64,000 nt of DNA from Streptomyces althioticus (GTDB taxonomy: Bacteria; Actinomycetota; Actinomycetes; Streptomycetales; Streptomycetaceae): NCBI GenBank assembly GCA_014649355.1, contig BMSW01000007.1, forward strand, positions 248,001 through 312,000. The letters are read 5' to 3'. The notes beneath the pieces are model-generated. The model was not told where the DNA came from, did no database searches, and saw only the letters and a list, made by a program, of their open reading frames with translations. The position numbers and the translations under genes were made by a program. Below, piece after piece: positions 23,994-31,890 of the stretch; position 1 is the first letter of the stretch; every line of letters begins with the position of its first letter.

Positions 23994-24497
23994 TCATGAC
24001 GGCACCGTGCCCGCGCGACGGCCCAGCGAGGGGGCAGGCCCGGGCTCGGGACGCAGCACGAGGGCCATCGCACGGTTCTGCACGGCCCGGACGCGCTCCG
24101 CCGGCAGGCCCAGCAGGGCCGCCGTCTGGTCCTCGCCGATGCCCTCGTGCAGCCGCATCACGAGGATCAGCCGCTCCTGCGGGCTCAGCCCGGCCAGCGG
24201 GCCGCCGGGCGCCGGCCGGAAGGGGAGCCGCGCGCCGTACCGCAGGGTGCCGAGCGCGAACCTGATCATCAGATAGCGCCGGGTGTGGTCGTACGGGTCC
24301 TCGCCGTGCAGCCGGTCCCAGCAGGCGTACGTACGGGCCAGGGCGAGGGCGAGCAGGCGCTGGGCGCGCGGGTTGGCGCCCGGGGGCTCGGCGGTCAGCA
24401 GGGTCGCGGTGTGCAGCAGGCGTCCGCCCGCGCCCGCCACGTACGCCCGGAACTCCTGGGCGCGACGGACGTCGTCGCACGCATGCCGTGGTCGCAC
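23994..24497 (-). CDS. Divergent SigE-type ECF sigma-like factor
   Basis: 167 residues. The C-terminal half has a good sigma region 4: LSPQERLILVMRLHEGIGED, QTAALLGLPAERVRAVQNRA. The N-terminal half resembles region 2 of the SigE family (YVAGAGGRLLHTATLLTAEP, ALARTYACWDRL) but lacks the usual AEDLVQEA core, so promoter melting may be altered or lost. GTG 24497 follows GGGAGGTACG. It may be a specialised sigma factor or a regulator that uses only region 4. It forms an operon with the small membrane protein at 23726. Confidence 0.75.
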   Translation of the reverse strand: MRPRHACDDVRRAQEFRAYVAGAGGRLLHTATLLTAEPPGANPRAQRLLALALARTYACWDRLHGEDPYDHTRRYLMIRFALGTLRYGARLPFRPAPGGPLAGLSPQERLILVMRLHEGIGEDQTAALLGLPAERVRAVQNRAMALVLRPEPGPAPSLGRRAGTVPS

Positions 24498-24623
24498 CCG
24501 TACCTCCCGAAGCCCCCGCGGAGGGCCGCCCCGCGCCGTGCGGCGGACGGAGCCCTCTCCACATATCAGGCCAGGGCACGCTCCCGGGTCAAGAGGCGCG
24601 CACGGAGCGGAGGCGCGGCCGGG

Positions 24624-25142
24624 TCAGGAGTCGCCGCGGTCGTGCCCGGCCATCCGGGCGGACAGCGCGCCGTTGAACCGGGTGAGCAGCGCGCAGAACG
24701 CCTCCCGCTCCTCCGGCGCCCAGTCCTCGGTCAGCTCGGCCATCAACTGCCGCCGGGAGTCGCGTACTTCCTCCAGGCGGGCCTGGCCGCGCGGGGAGAG
24801 CTGGAGCACGACGGCGCGGCCGTCGTCGGGATGCGAGGTCCGCGTGACCAGGCCGGTGTCCACGAGCGGCGCCACCTGGCGGGTGACGGTCGAGGAGTCG
24901 ATCCCCATGCTCGCGGCCAGGGCCTTGACGCCCATCGGGCCTTCCTTGTCGAGCCGGTTGAGCAGCAGGTAGGCGGCGCGGTCCATGGAGTTGCGCACCT
25001 GGCCGACCCCGCCGAGCCGGGTCTGTTCGGCACGGCGGGCGAAGAGCGCCACCTCGTGCTGCAGAGTGTCGAGAAGACCGGTGTCGCCGACCGCGGTCAG
25101 ATCGGGCGTCATGTCCATCGACATTTCAGGTGTAGTGGGCAT
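24624..25142 (-). CDS. MarR family transcriptional regulator
   Basis: 172 residues. The winged helix is typical: GPMGVKALAASMGIDSSTVT, RQVAPLVDTGLVTR, then the wing SHPDDGRAVVLQLSPRG. It should bind DNA as a dimer and respond to phenolic or oxidising ligands. ATG 25142 is chosen; ATG codons for MSMDMTPD slightly downstream are alternatives since the upstream ribosome binding site is weak. It is divergent from ilvA over 145 bases; whether it controls ilvA or only itself cannot be told. Confidence 0.9.
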   Translation of the reverse strand: MPTTPEMSMDMTPDLTAVGDTGLLDTLQHEVALFARRAEQTRLGGVGQVRNSMDRAAYLLLNRLDKEGPMGVKALAASMGIDSSTVTRQVAPLVDTGLVTRTSHPDDGRAVVLQLSPRGQARLEEVRDSRRQLMAELTEDWAPEEREAFCALLTRFNGALSARMAGHDRGDS

Positions 25143-25287
25143 GGCGGGGGGCTCACTTCGTGATGGGCTGCTGATGGGACGACAGGGTACGCGGCCGGGG
25201 CGCGGACCGTACCGGGGCTGTGCAAAGCGGTCGTCCGCGGGTTGGTCACACCGGGGCCGTCCCTGTGGAAACTGCGATGCTGGAGAC

Positions 25288-26517
25288 ATGAGCTACAGCA
25301 CGGCCGACCGGCTGCGCAGCGTCACCCTCGACGACGTGCGCGGCGCTCACAAGATGCTCTCCGGCGTGGCCCGCGCGACCGCGATGGAGGGCAGCCGGCA
25401 CCTGTCGTCGCAGGTGGGCGCGCCGGTGCTGCTGAAGTGCGAGAACCTCCAGCGCACCGGCTCCTTCAAGCTCCGCGGCGCGTACGTGCGGATCGCCGGG
25501 CTGCTCCCCGAGGAGCGGGCCGCGGGGGTCGTGGCGGCGAGCGCGGGCAACCACGCGCAGGGTGTGGCGTTGGCCTCGTCGCTGCTCGGTGTGCGCTCGA
25601 CGGTGTTCATGCCGAAGGGCGCCCCGCTGCCGAAGATCAGCGCGACCCGGGAGTACGGCGCCGAGGTGCGCCTGCACGGGCAGGTGGTGGACGAGTCGCT
25701 GGCCGCGGCGCAGGAGTACGCGCGCGAGACGGGCGCGGTGTTCATCCACCCCTTCGACCACCCGGACGTCATCGCCGGTCAGGGCACGGTGGGTCTGGAG
25801 ATCCTGGAGCAGTGCCCCGAGGTGCGGACGGTCGTCGTCGGGGTCGGCGGGGGAGGGCTGGCGGCCGGGATCGCGGTCGCGGTGAAGGCGCTGCGGCCGG
25901 ACGTGCGGATCGTCGGCGTGCAGGCGGAGGGCGCGGCGGCCTACCCGCCGTCGCTGGCCGCCGGGCGCCCGGTGTCGCTGAGCCACCCGGTGACGATGGC
26001 CGACGGGATCAAGGTGGGGCGGCCTGGCGACGTGCCGTTCGCACTGGTCGGCGAGCTGGTCGACGAGGTGTGCACGGTCACCGAGGACGAGCTGTCGGCC
26101 GCGCTGCTGCTGTGTCTGGAGCGGGCCAAGCTGGTCGTCGAGCCGGCCGGGGCGAGCCCGGTCGCGGCGCTGCTGAGCCGGCCGGAGGCCTTCGAGGGGC
26201 CGGTGGTCGCGGTGCTGTCCGGCGGGAACGTGGACCCGGTGCTCATGGAGCGGGTGCTGCGGCACGGCATGGCGGCGCAGGGCCGCTACCTGGCCGTACG
26301 GCTGCGGCTGACCGACCGTCCTGGCGCCCTGGCCTCGCTTCTGGGGGCGTTGTCAGTGGTCGACGCTAACGTCCTCGACGTGGGCCACGTGCGGACGAAC
26401 CCGCGCCTCGGACTCACGGAGGCGGAGGTCGAGCTGCACCTGGAGACCAAGGGACCGGCGCACTGCGCCGAGGTTCAGCAGGCCCTGCGCGACGCGGGTT
26501 ACACGGTCATGGGCTGA
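25288..26517 (+). CDS. ilvA: Threonine ammonia-lyase with C-terminal ACT-like domain
   Basis: 409 residues. PLP enzyme converting L-Thr to 2-oxobutyrate and ammonia for isoleucine synthesis or propionyl-CoA supply. The Schiff-base Lys is in RTGSFKLRGAY; the phosphate-binding glycines are GVGGGGLAAG. The last 75 residues (LAVRLRLTDRPGALASLLGA...) form a single short ACT domain, as in the catabolic/one-ACT subfamily rather than the E. coli IlvA with two ACT-like units. GGAG precedes ATG 25288 closely. No terminator is evident before the ABC transporter genes, though a 183-base gap separates them. Confidence 0.94.
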   Translation: MSYSTADRLRSVTLDDVRGAHKMLSGVARATAMEGSRHLSSQVGAPVLLKCENLQRTGSFKLRGAYVRIAGLLPEERAAGVVAASAGNHAQGVALASSLLGVRSTVFMPKGAPLPKISATREYGAEVRLHGQVVDESLAAAQEYARETGAVFIHPFDHPDVIAGQGTVGLEILEQCPEVRTVVVGVGGGGLAAGIAVAVKALRPDVRIVGVQAEGAAAYPPSLAAGRPVSLSHPVTMADGIKVGRPGDVPFALVGELVDEVCTVTEDELSAALLLCLERAKLVVEPAGASPVAALLSRPEAFEGPVVAVLSGGNVDPVLMERVLRHGMAAQGRYLAVRLRLTDRPGALASLLGALSVVDANVLDVGHVRTNPRLGLTEAEVELHLETKGPAHCAEVQQALRDAGYTVMG

Positions 26518-26559
26518 CGCCGCACGAGGCTTCACCCCTTCGGGTAATCCCATGGAGAT

Positions 26560-26575
26560 ACGCGATACATCGCGT
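26560..26575. promoter_or_regulatory. Operator-like palindrome ahead of the DrrAB-type exporter
   Basis: ACGCGAT-AC-ATCGCGT, 7-bp arms with a 2-base centre and AT-rich flanks (ATA...TAT). It lies about 125 bases before the ATPase start codon. Sites of this look are bound by PadR- or TetR-type repressors of drug exporters; none of that class is adjacent, so the regulator must be elsewhere. Confidence 0.55.
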
Positions 26576-26700
26576 TATGGTGTGTGCTCTGTCACGTGTG
26601 CCCGTCGGCGATCCCCGGCTTCCTCGCGGGGCGGCGCCCGGCACGCGGAGGCACACGAACCTAGGCTTTTCCGAAGAATCACGATGACGTGGAGATTCAT

Positions 26701-27690
26701 ATGCCAGGTGCCATCCAAGCCGAAGGTCTGGTGAAGACCTTCGGAGACGTCAAGGCACTGGACGGCGTCGACCTCGAGGTCCCGGAGGGGACCGTCCTGG
26801 GTCTGCTCGGGCCGAACGGCGCGGGCAAGACCACCACCGTCCGCTGCCTCACCACGCTTCTGCGTCCCGACCGCGGCAGGGCCGTCGTCGCCGGGATCGA
26901 CGTACTGAAGCACCCCGACGCCGTGCGCCGCTCGATCGGCCTGTCCGGTCAGTTCGCCGCCGTCGACGAGTACCTCACCGGCCGGGAGAACCTCCAGATG
27001 GTCGGCCAGCTCTACCAGATGAGGGCCAAGGCCGCCCGGGCCCGCGCGGACGAACTGCTGGAGCAGTTCCACCTGGCGGACGCGGCCGACCGCACGGCCA
27101 AGACCTACTCCGGCGGCATGCGCCGCCGCCTCGACCTGGCCGCCGCCCTGGTCGTCCACCCGCCCGTGATGTTCATGGACGAGCCGACGACCGGACTCGA
27201 TCCGCGCAACCGCCAGCAGCTCTGGGACGTGATCAAGGACCTCGTCTCCGGCGGCACCACGCTGCTGCTGACCACGCAGTACCTGGAGGAGGCCGACCAC
27301 CTGGCGCACGACATCGCGGTCGTCGACCAGGGCAAGGTCATCGCCCAGGGCACCTCCGACCAGCTCAAGGCCCGCACCGGCGGCGAGCGCGTCGAGGTCG
27401 TGGTGCACGACCGCGAGCACATCCGCACCGCGGCCGCCCTCCTCGACAAGTACAGCCTGCGCGGCACCGGCCAGGGCGACACCACGGTCGAGGAGCACAT
27501 GCGCAAGATCACCACGCCGGTCTCCGGCGGGGCCAAGCTGCTCGCCGAGATCATCCGCGAGCTCGACGCCGACGGCATCGAGATCGACGACATCGGCCTG
27601 CGCCGCCCCACCCTCGACGACGTGTTCCTCTCCCTCACCGGCCATGTCGCCGAGTCCGCTCAGTCCGACGACGAGGAGGCCGCGAAGTGA
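26701..27690 (+). CDS. DrrA-type ABC transporter ATP-binding protein
   Basis: 329 residues, daunorubicin-resistance (DrrA) family: powers export of a drug, lipid or other hydrophobic compound with the permease that follows. Walker A is GPNGAGKTT, the signature is YSGGMRRRLDLA, and Walker B is MFMDEPTTGLD. The DrrA-specific C-terminal extension ends with RRPTLDDVFLSLTG. GGAG sits five bases before ATG 26701. Its stop overlaps the permease start (GTGA), so the two are translationally coupled. An operator-like palindrome lies upstream. Confidence 0.95.
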   Translation: MPGAIQAEGLVKTFGDVKALDGVDLEVPEGTVLGLLGPNGAGKTTTVRCLTTLLRPDRGRAVVAGIDVLKHPDAVRRSIGLSGQFAAVDEYLTGRENLQMVGQLYQMRAKAARARADELLEQFHLADAADRTAKTYSGGMRRRLDLAAALVVHPPVMFMDEPTTGLDPRNRQQLWDVIKDLVSGGTTLLLTTQYLEEADHLAHDIAVVDQGKVIAQGTSDQLKARTGGERVEVVVHDREHIRTAAALLDKYSLRGTGQGDTTVEEHMRKITTPVSGGAKLLAEIIRELDADGIEIDDIGLRRPTLDDVFLSLTGHVAESAQSDDEEAAK

Positions 27691-28532
27691 GTGCCGTCAC
27701 CGAATCCGTGCGGGTCGCGTCCCCCGGGAACGCGTTCGGCCGCTCCGTCCGCGACTCGCTGGTCGTCGCCAAGCGCAACCTGATCCGCATGGTCCGCATC
27801 CCCGAGGTGGTCATCTTCGGGCTGATCCAGCCGATCATGTTCGTGGTGCTGTTCTCGTACGTGTTCGGCGGCTCGCTGGACATCGGCGGCTCCACCAGCC
27901 CGCAGGTCTACCGCGAGTTCCTGATGGCCGGCATCTTCGCCCAGACCGTCACCTTCGCCACGGCGGGGGCCGGCGCGGGCATCGCCGAGGACATGCACAA
28001 GGGGCTCATCGACCGTTTCCGCTCCCTGCCGATGGCGCGCGGCGCGGTGCTCACCGGCCGCACCCTCGCCGACATGGTGCAGACGGCGCTCACCCTGCTC
28101 GTGCTCGCCGTCGTCGCCCTGCTGGTCGGCTGGCGCACGCACACCAGCTTCGGCGAGGTGCTCGGCGCGTTCGGCCTGCTGCTGCTCACCGGGTACGCGT
28201 TCACCTGGATCGGCGCGGTCATCGGCCTGTCGGTGCGTACGCCCGAGGCGGCGACCTCCGGCGGACTGGTCTGGCTCTTCCCGGTCACGTTCGTGTCGAA
28301 CGCGTTCGTGGACTCCAGCAACATGACGCCCTGGCTGCGGCACATCGCGGACTGGAACCCGTTCAGCGCCACCGTCCAGGCCTGCCGCGAGCTGTTCGGC
28401 AACCCGGGCGTCTCCACCTCGGACGCCTGGCCGATGCAGCACCCGGTATGGGCGTCGGTGATCTACTCGGTGCTGATCATCGCGATCTTCCGCACCCTGG
28501 CCGTGCGCAAGTACCGCTCGGCGGCGGCATGA
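27687..28532 (+). CDS. DrrB-type ABC-2 permease
   Basis: 281 residues with six transmembrane helices in the ABC-2 pattern. The amphipathic N-terminal helix (SLVVAKRNLIRMVRIPE) precedes helix 1 (VVIFGLIQPIMFVVLFSYVF). The family segment GLIDRFRSLPMARGAVLTGR contacts the ATPase. A later DWNPFSATVQACRELF is typical of DrrB proteins. GTG 27687 overlaps the DrrA-like stop by four bases. It is followed within five bases by a strong terminator, so the operon is just these two genes. Substrate unknown. Confidence 0.94.
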   Translation: MSAVTESVRVASPGNAFGRSVRDSLVVAKRNLIRMVRIPEVVIFGLIQPIMFVVLFSYVFGGSLDIGGSTSPQVYREFLMAGIFAQTVTFATAGAGAGIAEDMHKGLIDRFRSLPMARGAVLTGRTLADMVQTALTLLVLAVVALLVGWRTHTSFGEVLGAFGLLLLTGYAFTWIGAVIGLSVRTPEAATSGGLVWLFPVTFVSNAFVDSSNMTPWLRHIADWNPFSATVQACRELFGNPGVSTSDAWPMQHPVWASVIYSVLIIAIFRTLAVRKYRSAAA

Positions 28533-28536
28533 CGGA

Positions 28537-28565
28537 GCCCCCGGCGCCGCTGGGGCGCCGGGGGC
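28537..28565. terminator. Terminator between convergent exporter operon and greA
   Basis: Perfect 12-bp stem GCCCCCGGCGCC, 5-base loop, GGCGCCGGGGGC. It begins five bases after the permease stop and 25 bases from the greA stop, so it can act in both directions. Confidence 0.85.
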
Positions 28566-28589
28566 CCGTGGAGACTCGCGCGCGGCGGG

Positions 28590-29087
28590 TCAGCCGCTGT
28601 ACGGCACGGCCTTGAGGATCTTCACCGAGGCCTTCTTGCCGTTCGGCAGTTCGTACTCCGCCTCGTCGCCGACCTTGTGGCCCATCACGCCGGACCCCAG
28701 CGGGGACTGCGGGGAGTAGGTCTCGATGTCGGAGCTCGCGTACTCGCGGGAGGCGAGCAGGAAGGTCAGGGTGTCGTCCTCGTCACCGTCGAAGGCGATC
28801 GTGACGACCATGCCGGGCGCCACCTCGCCGTCCGTCGCCGGGGGCGTGCCCACCTTGGCGTTCTCGAGGAGCTGGGTGAGCTGGCGCACACGGAGCTCCT
28901 GCTTGCCCTGCTCCTCCTTGGCCGCGTGGTACCCGCCGTTCTCACGCAGGTCGCCCTCCTCACGCGCGGCGGCGATCTTGGCGGCGATCTCCGTGCGCGC
29001 GGGACCAGTAAGGTACTCAAGCTCGTCCTTGAGCTTGTTGTACGCCTCCTGGGTCAGCCAGGTGACGTTCTCGCTGGTCTGGGTCAC
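28590..29087 (-). CDS. greA: Transcription elongation factor GreA
   Basis: 165 residues. It rescues backtracked RNA polymerase by stimulating transcript cleavage. The N-terminal coiled coil carries the acidic tip EEGDLRENGGYHAAKEEQ (D-x-R-E-N-x-x-Y type signature), and the C-terminal FKBP-like domain ends with ELPNGKKASVKILKAVPYSG. The GTG at 29087 with GAGGAG upstream gives MTQTSENVTWLTQEAYNKLK, the expected start; the longer frame from 29117 lacks a ribosome binding site. Confidence 0.96.
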   Translation of the reverse strand: MTQTSENVTWLTQEAYNKLKDELEYLTGPARTEIAAKIAAAREEGDLRENGGYHAAKEEQGKQELRVRQLTQLLENAKVGTPPATDGEVAPGMVVTIAFDGDEDDTLTFLLASREYASSDIETYSPQSPLGSGVMGHKVGDEAEYELPNGKKASVKILKAVPYSG

Positions 29088-29255
29088 AGGTGCTCCTCGT
29101 AGGTACTGGGAATACAAAGCATCGCCCTACCCGGAAGGATGGTCCCCCAGGGACGGGCGAAACCACGAGCCTAACAATTCAGTGCCCGCAGGGGGAGGAC
29201 ATAAGCCACTGTTCTCCCGCCGGCGCAGGTCAGTGGCCGGGTATTCCCCGCCCGG

Positions 29256-29654
29256 TCATTCGGCGTGACAGCCGACGAGCTCCGCGCTGGTGCCGGGAGA
29301 GGTGGTGCGCAGCGTGACCACCTGGTCGATGCGGGTGGCGTCGCCGTCGAAGCGGAAGTCGGCCCGGCCGACCTCGGCGCCGTCCGAGGACTGCGAGCGC
29401 ACGGTGCAGTAGCCGACGACACCGGCGTCCTTGTGCACCTCCAGGTGCACCTTCACCGCGTCCTGGCCGGTCTCGAAGCGGATCAGCTCGGCGCTGATCT
29501 CGTTCTGCGCGACGTAGTGGTAGCCGAACCAGCCGATCAGGGCGGTGAACAGGACGGCGAGCACACCGCCGACGACCTTGAGGGTGCGGTCGGCACGCTG
29601 GTCCGAGGAGCGGCCGTAGCGGCCCTCGGGCAGCCGCGTGCTCGACGTACTCAT
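29256..29654 (-). CDS. DUF4307 family membrane protein
   Basis: 132 residues, actinobacterial DUF4307. A short cytoplasmic N-terminus (LPEGRYGRSSDQRADRTLK) leads to one transmembrane helix (VVGGVLAVLFTALIGWFGYH) and an extracytoplasmic beta domain with two Cys (VGYCTVRSQS, ELVGCHAE) that may pair. Function unknown; in many actinobacteria it lies between greA and mca, as here. GGAGACG precedes ATG 29654. It is divergent from mca. Confidence 0.9.
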   Translation of the reverse strand: MSTSSTRLPEGRYGRSSDQRADRTLKVVGGVLAVLFTALIGWFGYHYVAQNEISAELIRFETGQDAVKVHLEVHKDAGVVGYCTVRSQSSDGAEVGRADFRFDGDATRIDQVVTLRTTSPGTSAELVGCHAE

Positions 29655-29802
29655 GATCGTCTCCTCGGAAGGAAGGGACCGGCGTCCCCGGACCGTCCCC
29701 GGGAGCGGCGCTCCGGAATTTTTCGCCCCCCGGTTCCGTCACTATAGAAGCCTGCGACTGCGCCGCCGCACACAGGGCGCCCAACGACTTGAGGATTGAG
29801 TC

Positions 29803-30684
29803 TTGACCGACAAGCTGCGACTGATGGCCGTGCACGCCCACCCCGACGACGAGTCGAGCAAGGGCGCGGCCACCATGGCGAAGTACGTGTCCGAGGGGGT
29901 GGACGTGCTGGTGGTGACCTGCACGGGCGGGGAGCGCGGCTCCATCCTCAACCCGAAGCTCCAGGGGGACCCGTACATCGAGGAGCACATCCACGAGGTG
30001 CGCAAGAAGGAGATGGACGAGGCCCGCGAGATCCTCGGCGTGAAGCAGGAGTGGCTGGGCTTCGTCGACTCGGGCCTGCCCGAGGGCGACCCGCTGCCGC
30101 CGCTGCCGGAGGGCTGCTTCGCCCTGGAGGACGTCGACAAGGCGGCGGGCGAGCTGGTGCGCAAGATCCGCTCCTTCCGGCCGCAGGTGATCACCACCTA
30201 CGACGAGAACGGCGGCTACCCGCACCCCGACCACATCATGACCCACAAGATCACGATGGTGGCGTTCGAGGGCGCGGCGGACACCGCGAAGTACCCGGAG
30301 GACGAGTTCGGCCCGGCGTACCAGCCGCTGAAGGTGTACTACAACCAGGGCTTCAACCGGCCCCGCACCGAGGCGCTGCACAACGCGATGCTGGAGCGCG
30401 GGCTGGAGTCGCCGTACGGGGACTGGCTGAAGCGGTGGGACGAGTTCGAGCGCAAGGAGCGCACGCTCACCACGCACGTGCCGTGCGCCGACTTCTTCGA
30501 GATCCGGGACAAGGCGCTGATCGCGCACGCCACGCAGATCGACCCCGACGGGGGCTGGTTCCGGGTGCCGCTGGACCTCCAGAAGGAGGTCTGGCCGACG
30601 GAGGAGTACGAGCTCGCGAAGTCGCTCGTGGACACCTCCCTCCCCGAGGACGACCTCTTCGCGGGCATCCGGGACAATGGCTGA
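29803..30684 (+). CDS. mca: Mycothiol S-conjugate amidase
   Basis: 293 residues, LmbE-like zinc hydrolase. It cleaves mycothiol S-conjugates of electrophiles to a mercapturic acid, which is exported, and GlcN-Ins, which is recycled; this is the actinobacterial detoxification route. Zinc ligands are in HAHPDDESSKG (AHPDDE) and YPHPDHIMTH. The length and the KLQGDPYIEEHIHEVRKKEM segment place it with Mca rather than MshB. TTG 29803 is supported by GAGGA at the right distance. It overlaps the next small membrane protein gene. Confidence 0.95.
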   Translation: MTDKLRLMAVHAHPDDESSKGAATMAKYVSEGVDVLVVTCTGGERGSILNPKLQGDPYIEEHIHEVRKKEMDEAREILGVKQEWLGFVDSGLPEGDPLPPLPEGCFALEDVDKAAGELVRKIRSFRPQVITTYDENGGYPHPDHIMTHKITMVAFEGAADTAKYPEDEFGPAYQPLKVYYNQGFNRPRTEALHNAMLERGLESPYGDWLKRWDEFERKERTLTTHVPCADFFEIRDKALIAHATQIDPDGGWFRVPLDLQKEVWPTEEYELAKSLVDTSLPEDDLFAGIRDNG

Positions 30685-30919
30685 CATGAGCGCAAGCGCA
30701 AGCCTGGCAATGACCCACCTGGTCCCCCTCGCCAAGGAGTTCGACGAGGACAAGGTCACCCCCGGTGTCCTCGGCTTCATCGTCTTCGCGGTGATGGCCC
30801 TGGCGGTCTGGGGCCTGATGAAGTCGATGAACCGGCACATGGGCCGCGTGAACTTCGCGCAGCCGGACGACAAGGCCGCGGGCGCCGCCGCGTCCGACGC
30901 GGACAAGTCCACGGCCTGA
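30677..30919 (+). CDS. 80-residue single-pass membrane protein downstream of mca
   Basis: One transmembrane segment (GVLGFIVFAVMALAVWGLMK) preceded by an acidic stretch (KEFDEDKVTP) and followed by a basic SMNRHMGRVNF and an Ala/Asp-rich tail. The start at 30677 overlaps the mca stop; ATG 30686 is an alternative. Tight coupling with mca is conserved in streptomycetes as I recall, but no function is known to me. A terminator follows. Confidence 0.85.
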   Translation: MADMSASASLAMTHLVPLAKEFDEDKVTPGVLGFIVFAVMALAVWGLMKSMNRHMGRVNFAQPDDKAAGAAASDADKSTA

Positions 30920-30937
30920 CACCAGGCCGCGCATGAC

Positions 30938-30962
30938 GGCACCCGGCGACCCGCCGGGTGCC
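30938..30962 (+). terminator. Terminator of the mca operon
   Basis: 11-bp stem GGCACCCGGCG, loop ACC, CGCCGGGTGCC, 18 bases past the stop codon. Confidence 0.8.
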
Positions 30963-31113
30963 GCAGCCGTGCGCCCGCGGGCGGTTCCGACGGCGGCCCG
31001 GGCGATGCCCGGCGCTGCGACGGCCCGTTCCCGTCCGCCTCGCGCGACCACGCCCCCCTGGCCGATCAGGCAAACGGTGCCCCTGCCCGGAAGCGGTGCA
31101 CCACCATGGGGGA

Positions 31114-31860
31114 GTGATCTCGACGAACGGCAGTGAGCGCGCGGCGGGCATCAGCCTGTCCAAGGTGCAGGAGAAGGCGCCCGACCTGGTCAGCCTGTAC
31201 AAGTCGGCCGGTGCCGGCGTGCGCCGGCACGGGCTGGAGGGCGTGCGGGCCGCGGTGTATCTCGTGCTGGACCGCTCCGGGTCGATGCGGCCCTACTACC
31301 GGGACGGCACCATGCAGCACCTGGCCGAGCAGGTTCTGTCGCTGTCGGCCCACTTCGACGACGACGGCGTCGTGCCCGTGGTGTTCTTCTCCACCGACGT
31401 CGACGGCTCCGCCGAGCTGACGCTCGGCGGGCACCGCGGCCGGATCGACAAGCTGCACGAGAACCTCGGTCACATGGGACGCACCAACTACCACTGGGCC
31501 ATGGACGAGGTCGTCGACCACTACCTGGCATCCGGCAGCCAGGACCCCGCCCTGGTCGTCTTCCAGACCGACGGCGGCCCCACCAGCAAGTCCGCCGCCG
31601 AGCGCTACCTGTGCAAGGCCGCACACCTTCCTCTGTTCTGGCAGTTCATCGGCTTCGGCGACCCCGACGACAACGAGTTCGCGTTCCTGCGCAAGCTGGA
31701 CACCCTCGCCGTCCCGGCCCGTCGCATCGTCGACAACGCGGGCTTCTTCCACGCCGGCCGCACGCCGAGAGCCGTCCCGGACGACGACCTCTTCGACCAG
31801 CTCCTGCAGGAGTTCCCCGACTGGCTGGCCGCCGCCCGCACCGCCGGCATCACGCGGTGA
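31114..31860 (+). CDS. TerF-like von Willebrand factor A domain protein
   Basis: 248 residues, cytosolic vWA protein of the tellurium-resistance (TerF C-terminal) type. The MIDAS motif DRSGSM is intact, with further metal residues in GRTNYHWAMDEVVDHY and VFQTDGGPTS. Ter proteins act in stress responses with metal-dependent complexes and in Streptomyces affect development. The N-terminal SLSKVQEKAPDLVSLYKSAG is typical. GTG 31114 has GGGGGA directly against it, which is unusually close; an internal GTG (VQEKAP) is the other option. It stands alone, without other ter genes. Confidence 0.87.
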   Translation: MISTNGSERAAGISLSKVQEKAPDLVSLYKSAGAGVRRHGLEGVRAAVYLVLDRSGSMRPYYRDGTMQHLAEQVLSLSAHFDDDGVVPVVFFSTDVDGSAELTLGGHRGRIDKLHENLGHMGRTNYHWAMDEVVDHYLASGSQDPALVVFQTDGGPTSKSAAERYLCKAAHLPLFWQFIGFGDPDDNEFAFLRKLDTLAVPARRIVDNAGFFHAGRTPRAVPDDDLFDQLLQEFPDWLAAARTAGITR

Positions 31861-31890
31861 GACCCCCAGGGTCGGCCCCCGCGTTGACTC

